19,643 nt of DNA from Pseudobutyrivibrio sp. Its GTDB lineage: Bacteria; Bacillota_A; Clostridia; Lachnospirales; Lachnospiraceae. Numbering within the stretch: position 1 is the stretch's first letter; the number at the start of each line of letters is the position of its first letter. The stretch covers positions 1-19,643 of the forward strand of contig JAILNO010000129.1 of the NCBI GenBank assembly GCA_024691465.1, read 5' to 3'. Positions 1-7,001 of this stretch are shown here, piece after piece. Under the pieces are notes generated by a model. That model was not told the DNA's origin, made no database searches, and saw only the letters and a list, made by a program, of their open reading frames with translations. Position numbers and translations under genes: made by a program.

Positions 1-1
1 T

Positions 2-208
2 ACAGGTTCTCCAGAGGTTCAGATTGCAGTTCTTACAGCTCGTATTACAGAGCTTACAGAGCACCTTAAGGCTAACCCAGGTGATCATCATTCACGTAGA
101 GGTATGATGAAGATGGTTGGTAAGAGAAGAAACCTTCTTGCTTATCTTAAGAACACAGATATTGAGAGATATCGTTCTATTATTGAGCGTCTTGGCTTAA
201 GAAAGTAA
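2..208 (+). CDS. rpsO: 30S ribosomal protein S15, C-terminal part (5' end outside window)
   Basis: The reading frame is open from the first complete codon and encodes 68 residues before TAA. The family is usually about 88 residues, so roughly the first 20 are missing off the left edge. Family-typical segments are visible: [15 protein letters not shown] near the start, then [14 protein letters not shown], the basic stretch [12 protein letters not shown], and the end [13 protein letters not shown]15 is a primary 16S rRNA binding protein that helps assemble the 30S platform. Its position directly upstream of pnp is a widely conserved bacterial arrangement. A strong hairpin terminator follows within 10 bases, so most transcription of rpsO probably stops before pnp. 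Identification is very secure. Confidence 0.97.
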   Translation, partial: TGSPEVQIAVLTARITELTEHLKANPGDHHSRRGMMKMVGKRRNLLAYLKNTDIERYRSIIERLGLRK

Positions 209-215
209 TCTATAC

Positions 216-245
216 GAGCGGAGTATATATACTCCGCTCATTTTC
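216..245 (+). terminator. Rho-independent terminator of rpsO
   Basis: A perfect inverted repeat, GAGCGGAGTA (216-225) against TACTCCGCTC (230-239), closes on a four-base loop and is followed by ATTTTCT. The stem is GC-rich at its base and the U-tract is short but typical. It sits 7 bases after the rpsO stop, so it separates rpsO from pnp or meters read-through into pnp. Confidence 0.85.
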
Positions 246-260
246 TAATTATGATTTAAA

Positions 261-372
261 GCGTGATCCGAAGCCACTGAATTTGGTGCGATGTTAATGA
301 CTTGACCTATTTAGGTTTGTATCATGAGCAAATCGAGACCTCGCCTCATTTTCAGTAGTTTCGGGTTGATGC
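261..372 (+). promoter_or_regulatory. Candidate structured RNA leader of pnp
   Basis: The gap between the rpsO terminator and pnp folds by eye into one long interrupted rod. GCGT (261-264) pairs with ATGC (369-372), and GATCCGAA (265-272) pairs with TTCGGGTT (360-367), leaving G368 bulged. Inside this, ACTGAA (276-281) pairs with TTCAGT (351-356). TGG.GCGA (284-291) then pairs with TCGC.TCA (341-348) with one mismatch. ATGA (297-300) pairs with TCAT (322-325), and GACCT (304-308) pairs with AGGTT (313-317) around an ATTT loop. In E. coli the pnp leader carries a long stem cut by RNase III and used by PNPase for autoregulation; a similar role here is inference. I do not recognise a known riboswitch class. 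A weak -10-like TATGAT (250-255) would place a start near 261, but no good -35 is visible. Confidence 0.5.
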
Positions 373-399
373 TTAATAATATATTTAAAGGAGAAAACC

Positions 400-2481
400 A
401 TGAAGACATTTACAATGGAATTGGCCGGTAGAACACTTCGTGTTGATATCGGAAGAGTAGCAGCACAGGCTAATGGAGCTGCATTTATTCAGTATGGTGA
501 CACAACAGTTCTTTCAACTGCTACAGCATCAGACAAGCCAAGAGATGGCATTGATTTTTTCCCTCTTTCAGTAGAGTTTGAGGAGAAGACATATTCTGTA
601 GGTAAGATTCCTGGAGGATTTAATAAGAGAGAGGGTAAGGCATCTGAGAATTCAGTACTTACAGCACGTGTTATTGATAGACCTATGCGTCCTCTTTTCC
701 CTAAGGATTATCGTAACGATGTTACACTTAACAATATGGTAATGGCTGTTGACCCACAGTGCAGACCTGAGCTTGTTGCAATGCTTGGTGCAGCTATTTC
801 TACATGTATATCAGATATCCCATTTGATGGCCCTTGTGCTATGACACAGATGGGTATGGTAGATGGCGAGCTTATCGTTAACCCATCACAGGAACAGTGG
901 GATAAGGGTGATCTTAAGCTTACAGTTGCTTCTACTAGAGAAAAGGTTATCATGATCGAGGCTGGTGCTAATATCATCCCTGAAGCTAAGATGATTGAGG
1001 CTATTTACAAGTGTCATGATGTTAACCAGACTGTTATCGCATTTATCGATGAGATGGTTAAGGAGTGCGGTAAGCCTAAGCATGAGTATACATCATGCGC
1101 AATTCCTGAGGAGCTCTTCACTAAGATGAAAGAGATCGTTACTCCTGAGGAGATGGAAGGTGCTGTATTCACAGATGAGAAGCAGGTTCGTGAGGAGAAT
1201 ATCCGTAACATTACTGCTCGTCTTGAGGAGGCATTTGCTGACAATGAAGAATGGCTTGCTGTTCTTGGCGAGGCAATCTATCAGTATGAGAAGAAGACAG
1301 TTCGTAAGATGATTCTTAAGGATCACAAGCGTCCAGATGGACGTCAGCTTGATCAGATTAGACCACTTGCAGCTGAGGTTGATATTATTCCTAGAGTTCA
1401 TGGCTCATCTATGTTTACTCGTGGACAGACACAGATTTGTGATGTTGTTACACTTGCTCCTCTTTCAGAGGCACAGAAGATCGATGGTCTTGATGCTTTT
1501 GTTACAGAGAAGAGATACATGCATCACTATAATTTCCCAGCTTATTCTGTTGGTGAGACTAAGCCATCACGTGGACCAGGACGTAGAGAGATTGGACACG
1601 GTGCCCTTGCTGAGCGTGCACTTTTACCAGTTCTTCCTTCTGCAGAGGAGTTCCCATATGCTATTCGTGCCGTATCAGAGACTTTTGAGTCTAACGGTTC
1701 TACATCTATGGCATCTACATGTGCTTCATGTATGTCACTTATGGCAGCTGGCGTTCCGCTTAAGGCAATGGTTGCTGGTATTTCATGTGGTCTTGTTACA
1801 GGCGAAACAGATGACGATTTTGTACTTCTCACAGATATTCAGGGTCTTGAGGACTTTTTCGGAGATATGGACTTCAAGGTTACTGGTACTAAGGAAGGTA
1901 TTACAGCTATTCAGATGGATATTAAGATTCATGGTCTTACACGTCCTATCGTTGAGGGAGCAATTGCTCGTTGCCGTGAGGCAAGATTCTTCATCATGGA
2001 TAATTGTATGAGCAAGGCTATCGCTGAGCCACGTAAGCAGGTTGGCGAGTATGCTCCTAAGATTATTCAGCTTGCAATCGATCCTGAGAAGATTGGTGAT
2101 GTTGTTGGTCAGCGTGGTAAGACAATCAATGAGATTATTGCTAGATGCGATGTTAAGATTGATATCACTGATGAGGGCAAGGTATCTATCTGTGGTACAG
2201 ATGCAGCTAAGATGGATGAGGCTAAGCGCATGATCGAAATCATTACAACTGATTTTGAGCAGGGCCAGATCCTTTCTGGCAAGGTTGTTAGTATCAAGGA
2301 ATTCGGTGCATTCATCGAGTTTGCTCCAGGTAAAGAAGGAATGGTTCACATTTCTAAGATTGCTAAAGAAAGAATTGATAGAGTTGAGGATGTACTTACT
2401 CTTGGAGATACTGTTAAGGTTGTATGCCTTGGCAAGGATAAGATGGGTAGAATTAGCTTCTCTATTAAGGATGTTCAGTAA
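400..2481 (+). CDS. pnp: Polyribonucleotide nucleotidyltransferase (PNPase)
   Basis: This enzyme degrades RNA 3' to 5' by phosphorolysis, releasing nucleoside diphosphates, and can run in reverse to add tails. It has 693 residues, normal for the family. In order: a first RNase PH-like core from residue 5 to about 220, an all-helical linker, a second RNase PH core at about 315-545, a KH domain at about 557-617 with GQRG at 570-573, and an S1 domain at about 624-692. The catalytic residues of the second core are present: D485, D491 and K493 in the segment EDFFGDMDFKV, corresponding to E. coli D486, D492 and K494. The ATG has AAAGGAG at 387-393, six bases upstream. The gene follows rpsO, as in most bacteria, and lies behind a strongly foldable leader. 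A terminator follows directly. Confidence 0.98.
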   Translation: MKTFTMELAGRTLRVDIGRVAAQANGAAFIQYGDTTVLSTATASDKPRDGIDFFPLSVEFEEKTYSVGKIPGGFNKREGKASENSVLTARVIDRPMRPLFPKDYRNDVTLNNMVMAVDPQCRPELVAMLGAAISTCISDIPFDGPCAMTQMGMVDGELIVNPSQEQWDKGDLKLTVASTREKVIMIEAGANIIPEAKMIEAIYKCHDVNQTVIAFIDEMVKECGKPKHEYTSCAIPEELFTKMKEIVTPEEMEGAVFTDEKQVREENIRNITARLEEAFADNEEWLAVLGEAIYQYEKKTVRKMILKDHKRPDGRQLDQIRPLAAEVDIIPRVHGSSMFTRGQTQICDVVTLAPLSEAQKIDGLDAFVTEKRYMHHYNFPAYSVGETKPSRGPGRREIGHGALAERALLPVLPSAEEFPYAIRAVSETFESNGSTSMASTCASCMSLMAAGVPLKAMVAGISCGLVTGETDDDFVLLTDIQGLEDFFGDMDFKVTGTKEGITAIQMDIKIHGLTRPIVEGAIARCREARFFIMDNCMSKAIAEPRKQVGEYAPKIIQLAIDPEKIGDVVGQRGKTINEIIARCDVKIDITDEGKVSICGTDAAKMDEAKRMIEIITTDFEQGQILSGKVVSIKEFGAFIEFAPGKEGMVHISKIAKERIDRVEDVLTLGDTVKVVCLGKDKMGRISFSIKDVQ

Positions 2482-2495
2482 TAGAATTTTATGTG

Positions 2496-2526
2496 TGCGC
2501 CTGACGTTTTGTCAGGCGCATTTTTT
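2496..2526 (+). terminator. Rho-independent terminator of pnp
   Basis: A perfect 10-bp stem, TGCGCCTGAC (2496-2505) against GTCAGGCGCA (2511-2520), has a GTTTT loop and is followed by six T residues (2521-2526). It is the strongest terminator by sequence in the window. The next gene's ribosome binding site begins at the base immediately after the T tract. Confidence 0.93.
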
Positions 2527-2537
2527 AAGGGAATACT

Positions 2538-4448
2538 ATGCTACTTAATGTTTCACATATATACAAATCCTTTGGTGAGGATAACATAATTAGAGATGCC
2601 ACATTTACAGTCGATGACGGTGCTAAGGTTGCTATAGTTGGTAACAATGGTACTGGTAAGTCTACTCTACTTAAGATTATAGTGGGTGATATTAGGGCTG
2701 ATGAGGGTGAGGTTACCCTTCAAAAGGATGCTACATTTGGCTACTTGGCGCAGTATCAGGAGGACAATTTCGGAAGTAACATTTTAGAGACAGTTCTAAG
2801 TGCTAGAGAAGATTTACTCTCTATGGAGTCACGTCTTACTGAGATGGAATCTGAGATGGCGAATTTAGATGCCGATAATGCGTCTACTTTTATGGATAAT
2901 TATCACAAGCTACAGCATCAATACGATATAGAGGGTGGATATTCATACAGGTCTGAGGTTATTGGTATTCTCAAGGGATTAGGCTTTGAGGGGGATGATT
3001 TATATAAGAGCATGAGTGAGCTTTCAGGTGGTCAGAAGACTCGTGTCAGCCTCGGTCGTCTGCTTGCTTCATCTCCAGATTTACTATTATTAGATGAGCC
3101 TATTAACCATTTGGATCTTAATTCCATTGTTTGGTTGGAAGGATACCTGTCTTCATATAAGGGTGCTGTAATTATAGTTGCTCATGATAGATATTTTCTC
3201 GATAAGATTGTTGATCACGTTGTGGATTTATCATACGGCAGGACCTCTGTATATAATGGCAATTATTCTTCTTTTGTGGAACAGAAGGCGTTATTTCAAC
3301 TTACTTATGAAAGAAGCTACGAGAAACAGCAGAAGGAAATAGAGCATCAGAAGGCTGTTATAGAGAAGCTTCAATCATTCAACAGAGAGAAGTCTATTAA
3401 AAGGGCTGAGAGCAGGAAGAAGATGCTTGATAAGATTGATCTTATGGATGCTCCAGATAGAGATATGCCTAAGATGAAGCTTACTCTTGAGACAGATAGA
3501 ATTAGTGGTAAGGATGTCTTGGATTTTTCCCATGTTACCAAGTCATATGATGGCAAGAATATTTTTTCAGATTTATCCTTTGAGGTTCATAAGGGGGATA
3601 GGATTGCCATCTTAGGTGATAATGGTACTGGTAAGACTACTATTCTTAAGTGTATTAATAGCCTTACAGATTTCGAATCAGGTGAGATTAGATTTGGAGC
3701 TAATGTAACAGTAGGTTACTATGACCAGGAGCAGCAGGGGCTTACTGAATCCAATACTATTTTTAGCGAGTTACATGATGCATATCCTTATTTGACAGAG
3801 ACTCAGGTGCGTAATACGCTTGCCGCTTTTATGTTTACCGAGGATGATGTATTTAAGCGCATCAGCGATCTCTCAGGAGGAGAAAGGGGACGAGTATCCT
3901 TGGCTAAGCTTATGCTTTCTAAGTCTAATTTCTTAATTTTAGATGAGCCAACTAATCATTTAGATATGGATTCTAAGGAGATGCTTGAAGAATCATTGAA
4001 TGATTATGATGGTACTCTTTTATATGTAAGTCATGATAGATACTTTGTTAACAGGACGGCTAATGTAATATTAGAGCTATCTGATGGTAGACTCACTAAG
4101 TATCTTGGTAATTATGATGATTATATTGCTAAGAAAGAACAGCTGGCTAGCGCTATAGATAGCGATGCTACTTATGTTGATAGTAAAAGTGATTCGGCTG
4201 CCAAGTTAGACTATAAGGAACAGAAGAGAATTGAGGCTGAGAAAAGAAAGCTTCAGAATCAGATTTCTAAAATTGAAGAAGAAATAGAGAGTCTAGAGAA
4301 TGAGAAGTCTATCATTGAGGAAGAGTTTGTTAAGCCAGAGAATATGACTAATTCGGCTAAGCTTAATGAATTAACTGCTAAACAGCAGACTATTGATAGT
4401 AGACTAGAAGAGTTATACGCAAAGTGGGAAGAATTAAGTCTGATTTAA
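2538..4448 (+). CDS. ydiF: ABC-F family ATPase, YdiF/Uup type
   Basis: This is a soluble tandem-ABC protein of 636 residues with no membrane domain, typical of ABC-F factors that bind the ribosomal E site and assist translation. NBD1 has Walker A GNNGTGKS at 35-42, signature LSGGQ at 162-166 and Walker B ending DEP at 186-188. The linker with basic helices lies at about 235-320. NBD2 has Walker A GDNGTGKT at 360-367, signature LSGGE at 445-449 and DEPTNHLD from 469. A charged coiled-coil C-terminal domain spans about 555-636, as in Uup/YdiF. NBD1 reads DEPINHLD instead of the usual DEPTNHLD (I189). The start ATG has AAGGGA at 2527-2532, five bases upstream. In Bacillus subtilis ydiF also lies close upstream of rex (ydiH), which supports the symbol. 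No promoter of its own is evident. Antibiotic-resistance function is not indicated. Confidence 0.88.
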   Translation: MLLNVSHIYKSFGEDNIIRDATFTVDDGAKVAIVGNNGTGKSTLLKIIVGDIRADEGEVTLQKDATFGYLAQYQEDNFGSNILETVLSAREDLLSMESRLTEMESEMANLDADNASTFMDNYHKLQHQYDIEGGYSYRSEVIGILKGLGFEGDDLYKSMSELSGGQKTRVSLGRLLASSPDLLLLDEPINHLDLNSIVWLEGYLSSYKGAVIIVAHDRYFLDKIVDHVVDLSYGRTSVYNGNYSSFVEQKALFQLTYERSYEKQQKEIEHQKAVIEKLQSFNREKSIKRAESRKKMLDKIDLMDAPDRDMPKMKLTLETDRISGKDVLDFSHVTKSYDGKNIFSDLSFEVHKGDRIAILGDNGTGKTTILKCINSLTDFESGEIRFGANVTVGYYDQEQQGLTESNTIFSELHDAYPYLTETQVRNTLAAFMFTEDDVFKRISDLSGGERGRVSLAKLMLSKSNFLILDEPTNHLDMDSKEMLEESLNDYDGTLLYVSHDRYFVNRTANVILELSDGRLTKYLGNYDDYIAKKEQLASAIDSDATYVDSKSDSAAKLDYKEQKRIEAEKRKLQNQISKIEEEIESLENEKSIIEEEFVKPENMTNSAKLNELTAKQQTIDSRLEELYAKWEELSLI

Positions 4449-4462
4449 TTGGGTTATTATAA

Positions 4463-4480
4463 TTGTTAAAATCTTGACAT
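4463..4480 (+). promoter_or_regulatory. Putative Rex operator (autoregulatory)
   Basis: TTGTTAAAATCTTGACAT reads as TTGTTAA-N4-TTGACAT. The clostridial Rex box is TTGTTAA-N4-TTAACAA, so the left half is perfect and the right half matches at five of seven positions. The site overlaps the -35 hexamer (4474-4479) of the rex promoter, where binding would block RNA polymerase. Autoregulation of rex is known in several Firmicutes. The site itself is read from sequence; Rex binding here is inferred. Confidence 0.72.
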
Positions 4481-4502
4481 AGTTTTTTGCTACTTTTATA
4501 AT
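4474..4502 (+). promoter_or_regulatory. Consensus sigma-A promoter of rex
   Basis: TTGACA (4474-4479) and TATAAT (4497-4502) are both perfect hexamers with an ideal 17-base spacer. The predicted start is near 4509, giving a leader of about 39 bases before the TTG start of rex. This is the best promoter in the window, and an apparent Rex box covers its -35. Confidence 0.9.
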
Positions 4503-4547
4503 TGAATTGAAATGAAATTGTAATTTGTAATTTAGGAGGTATTTGGT

Positions 4548-5177
4548 TTGGATAAACAGATTTCACAAGCAGTCATCAGAAGACTTCCTAGGTACTACAG
4601 ATATTTGGGCGAACTTTTGGACGATGGTGTAGAGCGTATCTCATCAAACGACTTAAGCAAACGAATGCATGTTACCGCTTCGCAAATCAGGCAGGATCTT
4701 AATAACTTTGGTGGTTTCGGTCAGCAGGGTTACGGTTATAATGTTGCCTATTTGCACGAGGAAATTGGAAATATTTTAGGTGTTAATGATACACACAATG
4801 TTATAGTTATTGGTGCAGGTAATTTAGGCCAGGCTATTGCAGGTTATGTTAAGTTCGAGCGTGTTGGCTTTAAGATAATAGGTCTATTTGATGTCAACCC
4901 TGAGCTTAAGGGTAAGATGGTTAGAGACTTACCAGTTCAGATGTTAGATGAACTACCTGATTTTGTTAAAAATAACGACGTAGAAATTGCTGCGTTGACA
5001 CTTCCAAAGCAGAATGCTAAGTCTACAGCACTTAAGCTGGTATCACTTGGTGTTCATGCTATTTGGAATTTTGCACATGTTGATTTAGATGATATTCCTG
5101 ATGTAGTTATAGAGAATGTTCATCTGTCAGACAGTTTAATGCAGCTTTCTTATAATATTACTCAGCATAAAAAGTAG
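4548..5177 (+). CDS. rex: Redox-sensing transcriptional repressor Rex
   Basis: Rex senses the NADH/NAD+ ratio and represses fermentation and respiration genes when NADH is low. The product has 209 residues, normal for the family. The N-terminal winged helix contains RLPRYYRYL and the recognition region SQIRQDLNNFGGFGQQGYGY. A Rossmann domain follows with the dinucleotide-binding loop GAGNLG at 89-94, and the C-terminal helix SDSLMQLSYNI is characteristic of the domain-swapped dimer. The start codon is TTG: an excellent AGGAGGT at 4534-4540 lies seven bases upstream and no in-frame ATG gives a sensible N terminus. The gene has its own consensus promoter with a likely Rex box and is followed eight bases later by an unrecognised gene, making a two-gene operon. 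Confidence 0.96.
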   Translation: MDKQISQAVIRRLPRYYRYLGELLDDGVERISSNDLSKRMHVTASQIRQDLNNFGGFGQQGYGYNVAYLHEEIGNILGVNDTHNVIVIGAGNLGQAIAGYVKFERVGFKIIGLFDVNPELKGKMVRDLPVQMLDELPDFVKNNDVEIAALTLPKQNAKSTALKLVSLGVHAIWNFAHVDLDDIPDVVIENVHLSDSLMQLSYNITQHKK

Positions 5178-5185
5178 GTGAGTTC

Positions 5186-5950
5186 ATGGCAGAGAAGGAT
5201 TTTTCTACAGCGATTAAATCAATTAAAGTTCCTATGCTTATCTTAGATCAGAAATGGCACAGACTTTTCGCCCTAGGTGGTAAGCCGGATGAAGTTAAGG
5301 ATTTAGAGGCCAAAGAAAATGATCTCATTAGAAGAGAGGCAGAGCTTAAGCAGGAATTAAAGGACTTAAAGAAGGTTAAAGAGAACCTCATGGCCTCGGT
5401 TATGTCTAATATGGAAGGCACTTCGGATATAGTTTCTAAGAAGTTAGATGATGATAAGCGTCTACTGGAGGAGTGTAATGAGCGTATTGAAGCCAATGAG
5501 GATGAGCTCAAGGACATCCCTTCTCAAGTTGATGAGACTAATCGTATGCTAATGATTGCCACCATGGGATTCTGCTATGGCAAGCTTAGAACCAATTCTA
5601 CTGAAGCAGAAGAAATAACTAATTGGATTAAGGATATTAGAGTCCAGCTTAAGAAAAATGTCATTCGCAAGCATAATAGAGAGATTAACAATAAGGAAAT
5701 ATACTCTTACATGCATGATGTTTTTGGCATGGAGGTCCTTAATTTGTTCGATATGCAAAATGGCGACTTCTATATTGGAATTGCTGATGACAAAGCTAAT
5801 GATAAGGAAAAATCCGAGGAGAGCAAGACGGACCTTTCTAATGTTGAGCTTGAGGATGTGGACTTAGATGCAGTAGCTAAGGAGACAATCGAAGATAAGA
5901 CTGTGGAAACAGAGGAGACTGATGATTCAACCAAGCCTTCTGAAGATTAA
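5186..5950 (+). CDS. Uncharacterised coiled-coil, acidic-tailed protein in the rex operon
   Basis: I do not recognise a named family. The 254-residue product has no signal peptide or membrane segment and is predicted cytoplasmic. Residues 1-33 form a short N-terminal region with VPMLILDQKWHRLFALGG. A charged, heptad-rich coiled coil spans about 37-120. A compact, probably helical section follows at about 120-195 (MLMIATMGFCYGKLRTN, then IYSYMHDVFGMEVLNLFD). The tail, about 200-254, is very rich in Asp, Glu, Ser and Thr and likely disordered. The ATG lies 8 bases after the rex stop with AGGTGAG before it, and a terminator follows, so it is co-transcribed with rex and probably under Rex control. 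Context suggests a link to redox or fermentation state, but nothing in the sequence names a biochemical function. Confidence 0.85.
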   Translation: MAEKDFSTAIKSIKVPMLILDQKWHRLFALGGKPDEVKDLEAKENDLIRREAELKQELKDLKKVKENLMASVMSNMEGTSDIVSKKLDDDKRLLEECNERIEANEDELKDIPSQVDETNRMLMIATMGFCYGKLRTNSTEAEEITNWIKDIRVQLKKNVIRKHNREINNKEIYSYMHDVFGMEVLNLFDMQNGDFYIGIADDKANDKEKSEESKTDLSNVELEDVDLDAVAKETIEDKTVETEETDDSTKPSED

Positions 5951-5968
5951 ATAATTCACGGTTTTTTT

Positions 5969-6003
5969 AAAGACTAGACACCATAATGTTTAGTCTTTTT
6001 TCT
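5969..6003 (+). terminator. Rho-independent terminator of the rex operon
   Basis: A 12-bp stem pairs AAAGACTAGACA (5969-5980) with TGTTTAGTCTTT (5987-5998), with one G-T wobble, around a CCATAA loop. The T run continues to 6001. It lies 18 bases after the stop of the coiled-coil gene and closes the two-gene rex unit. Confidence 0.87.
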
Positions 6004-6060
6004 ATATGTATGGTATCATTGTATATACATAAGTTAACTTTTTAATTGAAAGGAGTAGTT

Positions 6061-6942
6061 ATGGAAGACGGGTCGAATCCCTATTTAATGATTATATTTA
6101 TTGTTTTGGCGATAGTTGAGTTTATCGTCATTCTAGTTATGTATAAGCGCTCTAAGCAGGAGAATATCACCGAAGAGGATGTTATATCTCTAGTTAATGA
6201 GGGTCATGAGGATGGTAATATCCTGGCATCAGAAGCTGTCATGATTCAGAATATCTTTGACTTCTCTGATACTGATGCTAAAGATATTATGACCCATCGT
6301 AAGAACATAGTTGCAATTAACGGTGAGCTTACGATTAAAGAAGCAATAGATTTTATTAATGATAATAATATGAGTAGATATCCTGTGTATATCGAGGATT
6401 TAGATAATATCATAGGTATTTTGCATATTAAGGACATTCTGACCTATTACGACAAGCATATAGACGATATGAAGGTTAAAGATTTGCATGATTTACTTTC
6501 AGTTGCGGAGTTCGTTCCTGAGACACATGGTATCAATACCTTGTTTGCTAAGATGCAATCTAAGAAGCGTCATATGGTAATTGTTGTAGATGAATATGGA
6601 CAAGTATCAGGACTTTTATCTCTTGAGGACATATTGGAAGAGATAGTTGGTAATATCGAGGATGAGCATGATGAAGCAGAGAGCTCCATTGAGGTTAAGA
6701 CTGAAGATTCATATGTTATGGATGGCAGTACAGACTTAGAGGAAGTGGAGGATATTCTTGGAGTTAAGCTATCTGAGGATTATGAGACATTAAATGGTTA
6801 TCTTATATCTTTGAATGGTAAGATTCCAGAGGATGGTAAGTCTTTTACTTTAGAGGATGACAATTGCATTTTCTACGTCAAGAATGTGTCGGATAAGGTC
6901 ATTGATAGCGTGTATGTTCGTCGCAAAAGGCACGTTGAATAA
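6061..6942 (+). CDS. Membrane-anchored CBS-pair/CorC_HlyC domain protein (hemolysin C / YbeX-like)
   Basis: The product has 293 residues. One hydrophobic helix lies at about residues 8-28 (LMIIFIVLAIVEFIVILVMY), followed by a basic cytoplasmic flank. A tandem CBS pair spans about 75-195, including the opening IMTHRKNIVAI, the segment SRYPVYIEDLDNIIGILHIKDIL and the second repeat VVDEYGQVSGLLSLEDILEEIVG. A CorC/HlyC C-terminal domain follows at about 215-290 (YVMDGSTDLEEVEDILGVKL). The multi-pass DUF21 domain of full-length transporters is absent, so transport by itself is unlikely. Such proteins have been linked to Mg2+/Co2+ handling and, for E. coli YbeX, to ribosome metabolism. An upstream in-frame TTG (6046) exists, but AAAGGAG at 6049-6055 sits inside that extension, five bases before ATG 6061, so 6061 is preferred. 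No terminator is seen after it. Confidence 0.86.
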   Translation: MEDGSNPYLMIIFIVLAIVEFIVILVMYKRSKQENITEEDVISLVNEGHEDGNILASEAVMIQNIFDFSDTDAKDIMTHRKNIVAINGELTIKEAIDFINDNNMSRYPVYIEDLDNIIGILHIKDILTYYDKHIDDMKVKDLHDLLSVAEFVPETHGINTLFAKMQSKKRHMVIVVDEYGQVSGLLSLEDILEEIVGNIEDEHDEAESSIEVKTEDSYVMDGSTDLEEVEDILGVKLSEDYETLNGYLISLNGKIPEDGKSFTLEDDNCIFYVKNVSDKVIDSVYVRRKRHVE

Positions 6943-6963
6943 CGGCCGTCGATTTGATATAAT
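6935..6963 (+). promoter_or_regulatory. Promoter of yebC
   Basis: TTGAAT (6935-6940) and TATAAT (6958-6963) are separated by 17 bases, with an extended -10 TG at 6955-6956. The -35 overlaps the last codons of the upstream CBS-domain gene. The predicted start is near 6970, leaving a leader of about 32 bases. Confidence 0.82.
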
Positions 6964-7001
6964 TTTTTGAGATTTAGAATAGAAAAGAGGTATTTTAATT
7001 T

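Noticed and set aside
302..325. Promoter TTGACC / TATCAT in front of pnp
   Set aside because: The hexamers are only 12 bases apart, too close for sigma-A, and both lie inside the inferred RNA stem.
1337..2011. Long + strand open frame of 224 codons inside pnp
   Set aside because: It is in another frame of a certain gene, has skewed Leu/Arg/His/Ser composition, and lacks a ribosome binding site or family resemblance.
4503..4533. AT-rich near-repeats (ATTGAAT, AAATTG, TAATTTG) in the rex leader
   Set aside because: They are short, imperfect and low complexity; there is no stable hairpin or known riboswitch pattern.
6046..6060. TTG start extending the CBS-domain protein by five residues
   Set aside because: The ribosome binding site AAAGGAG (6049-6055) lies within this extension and is correctly spaced for ATG 6061.
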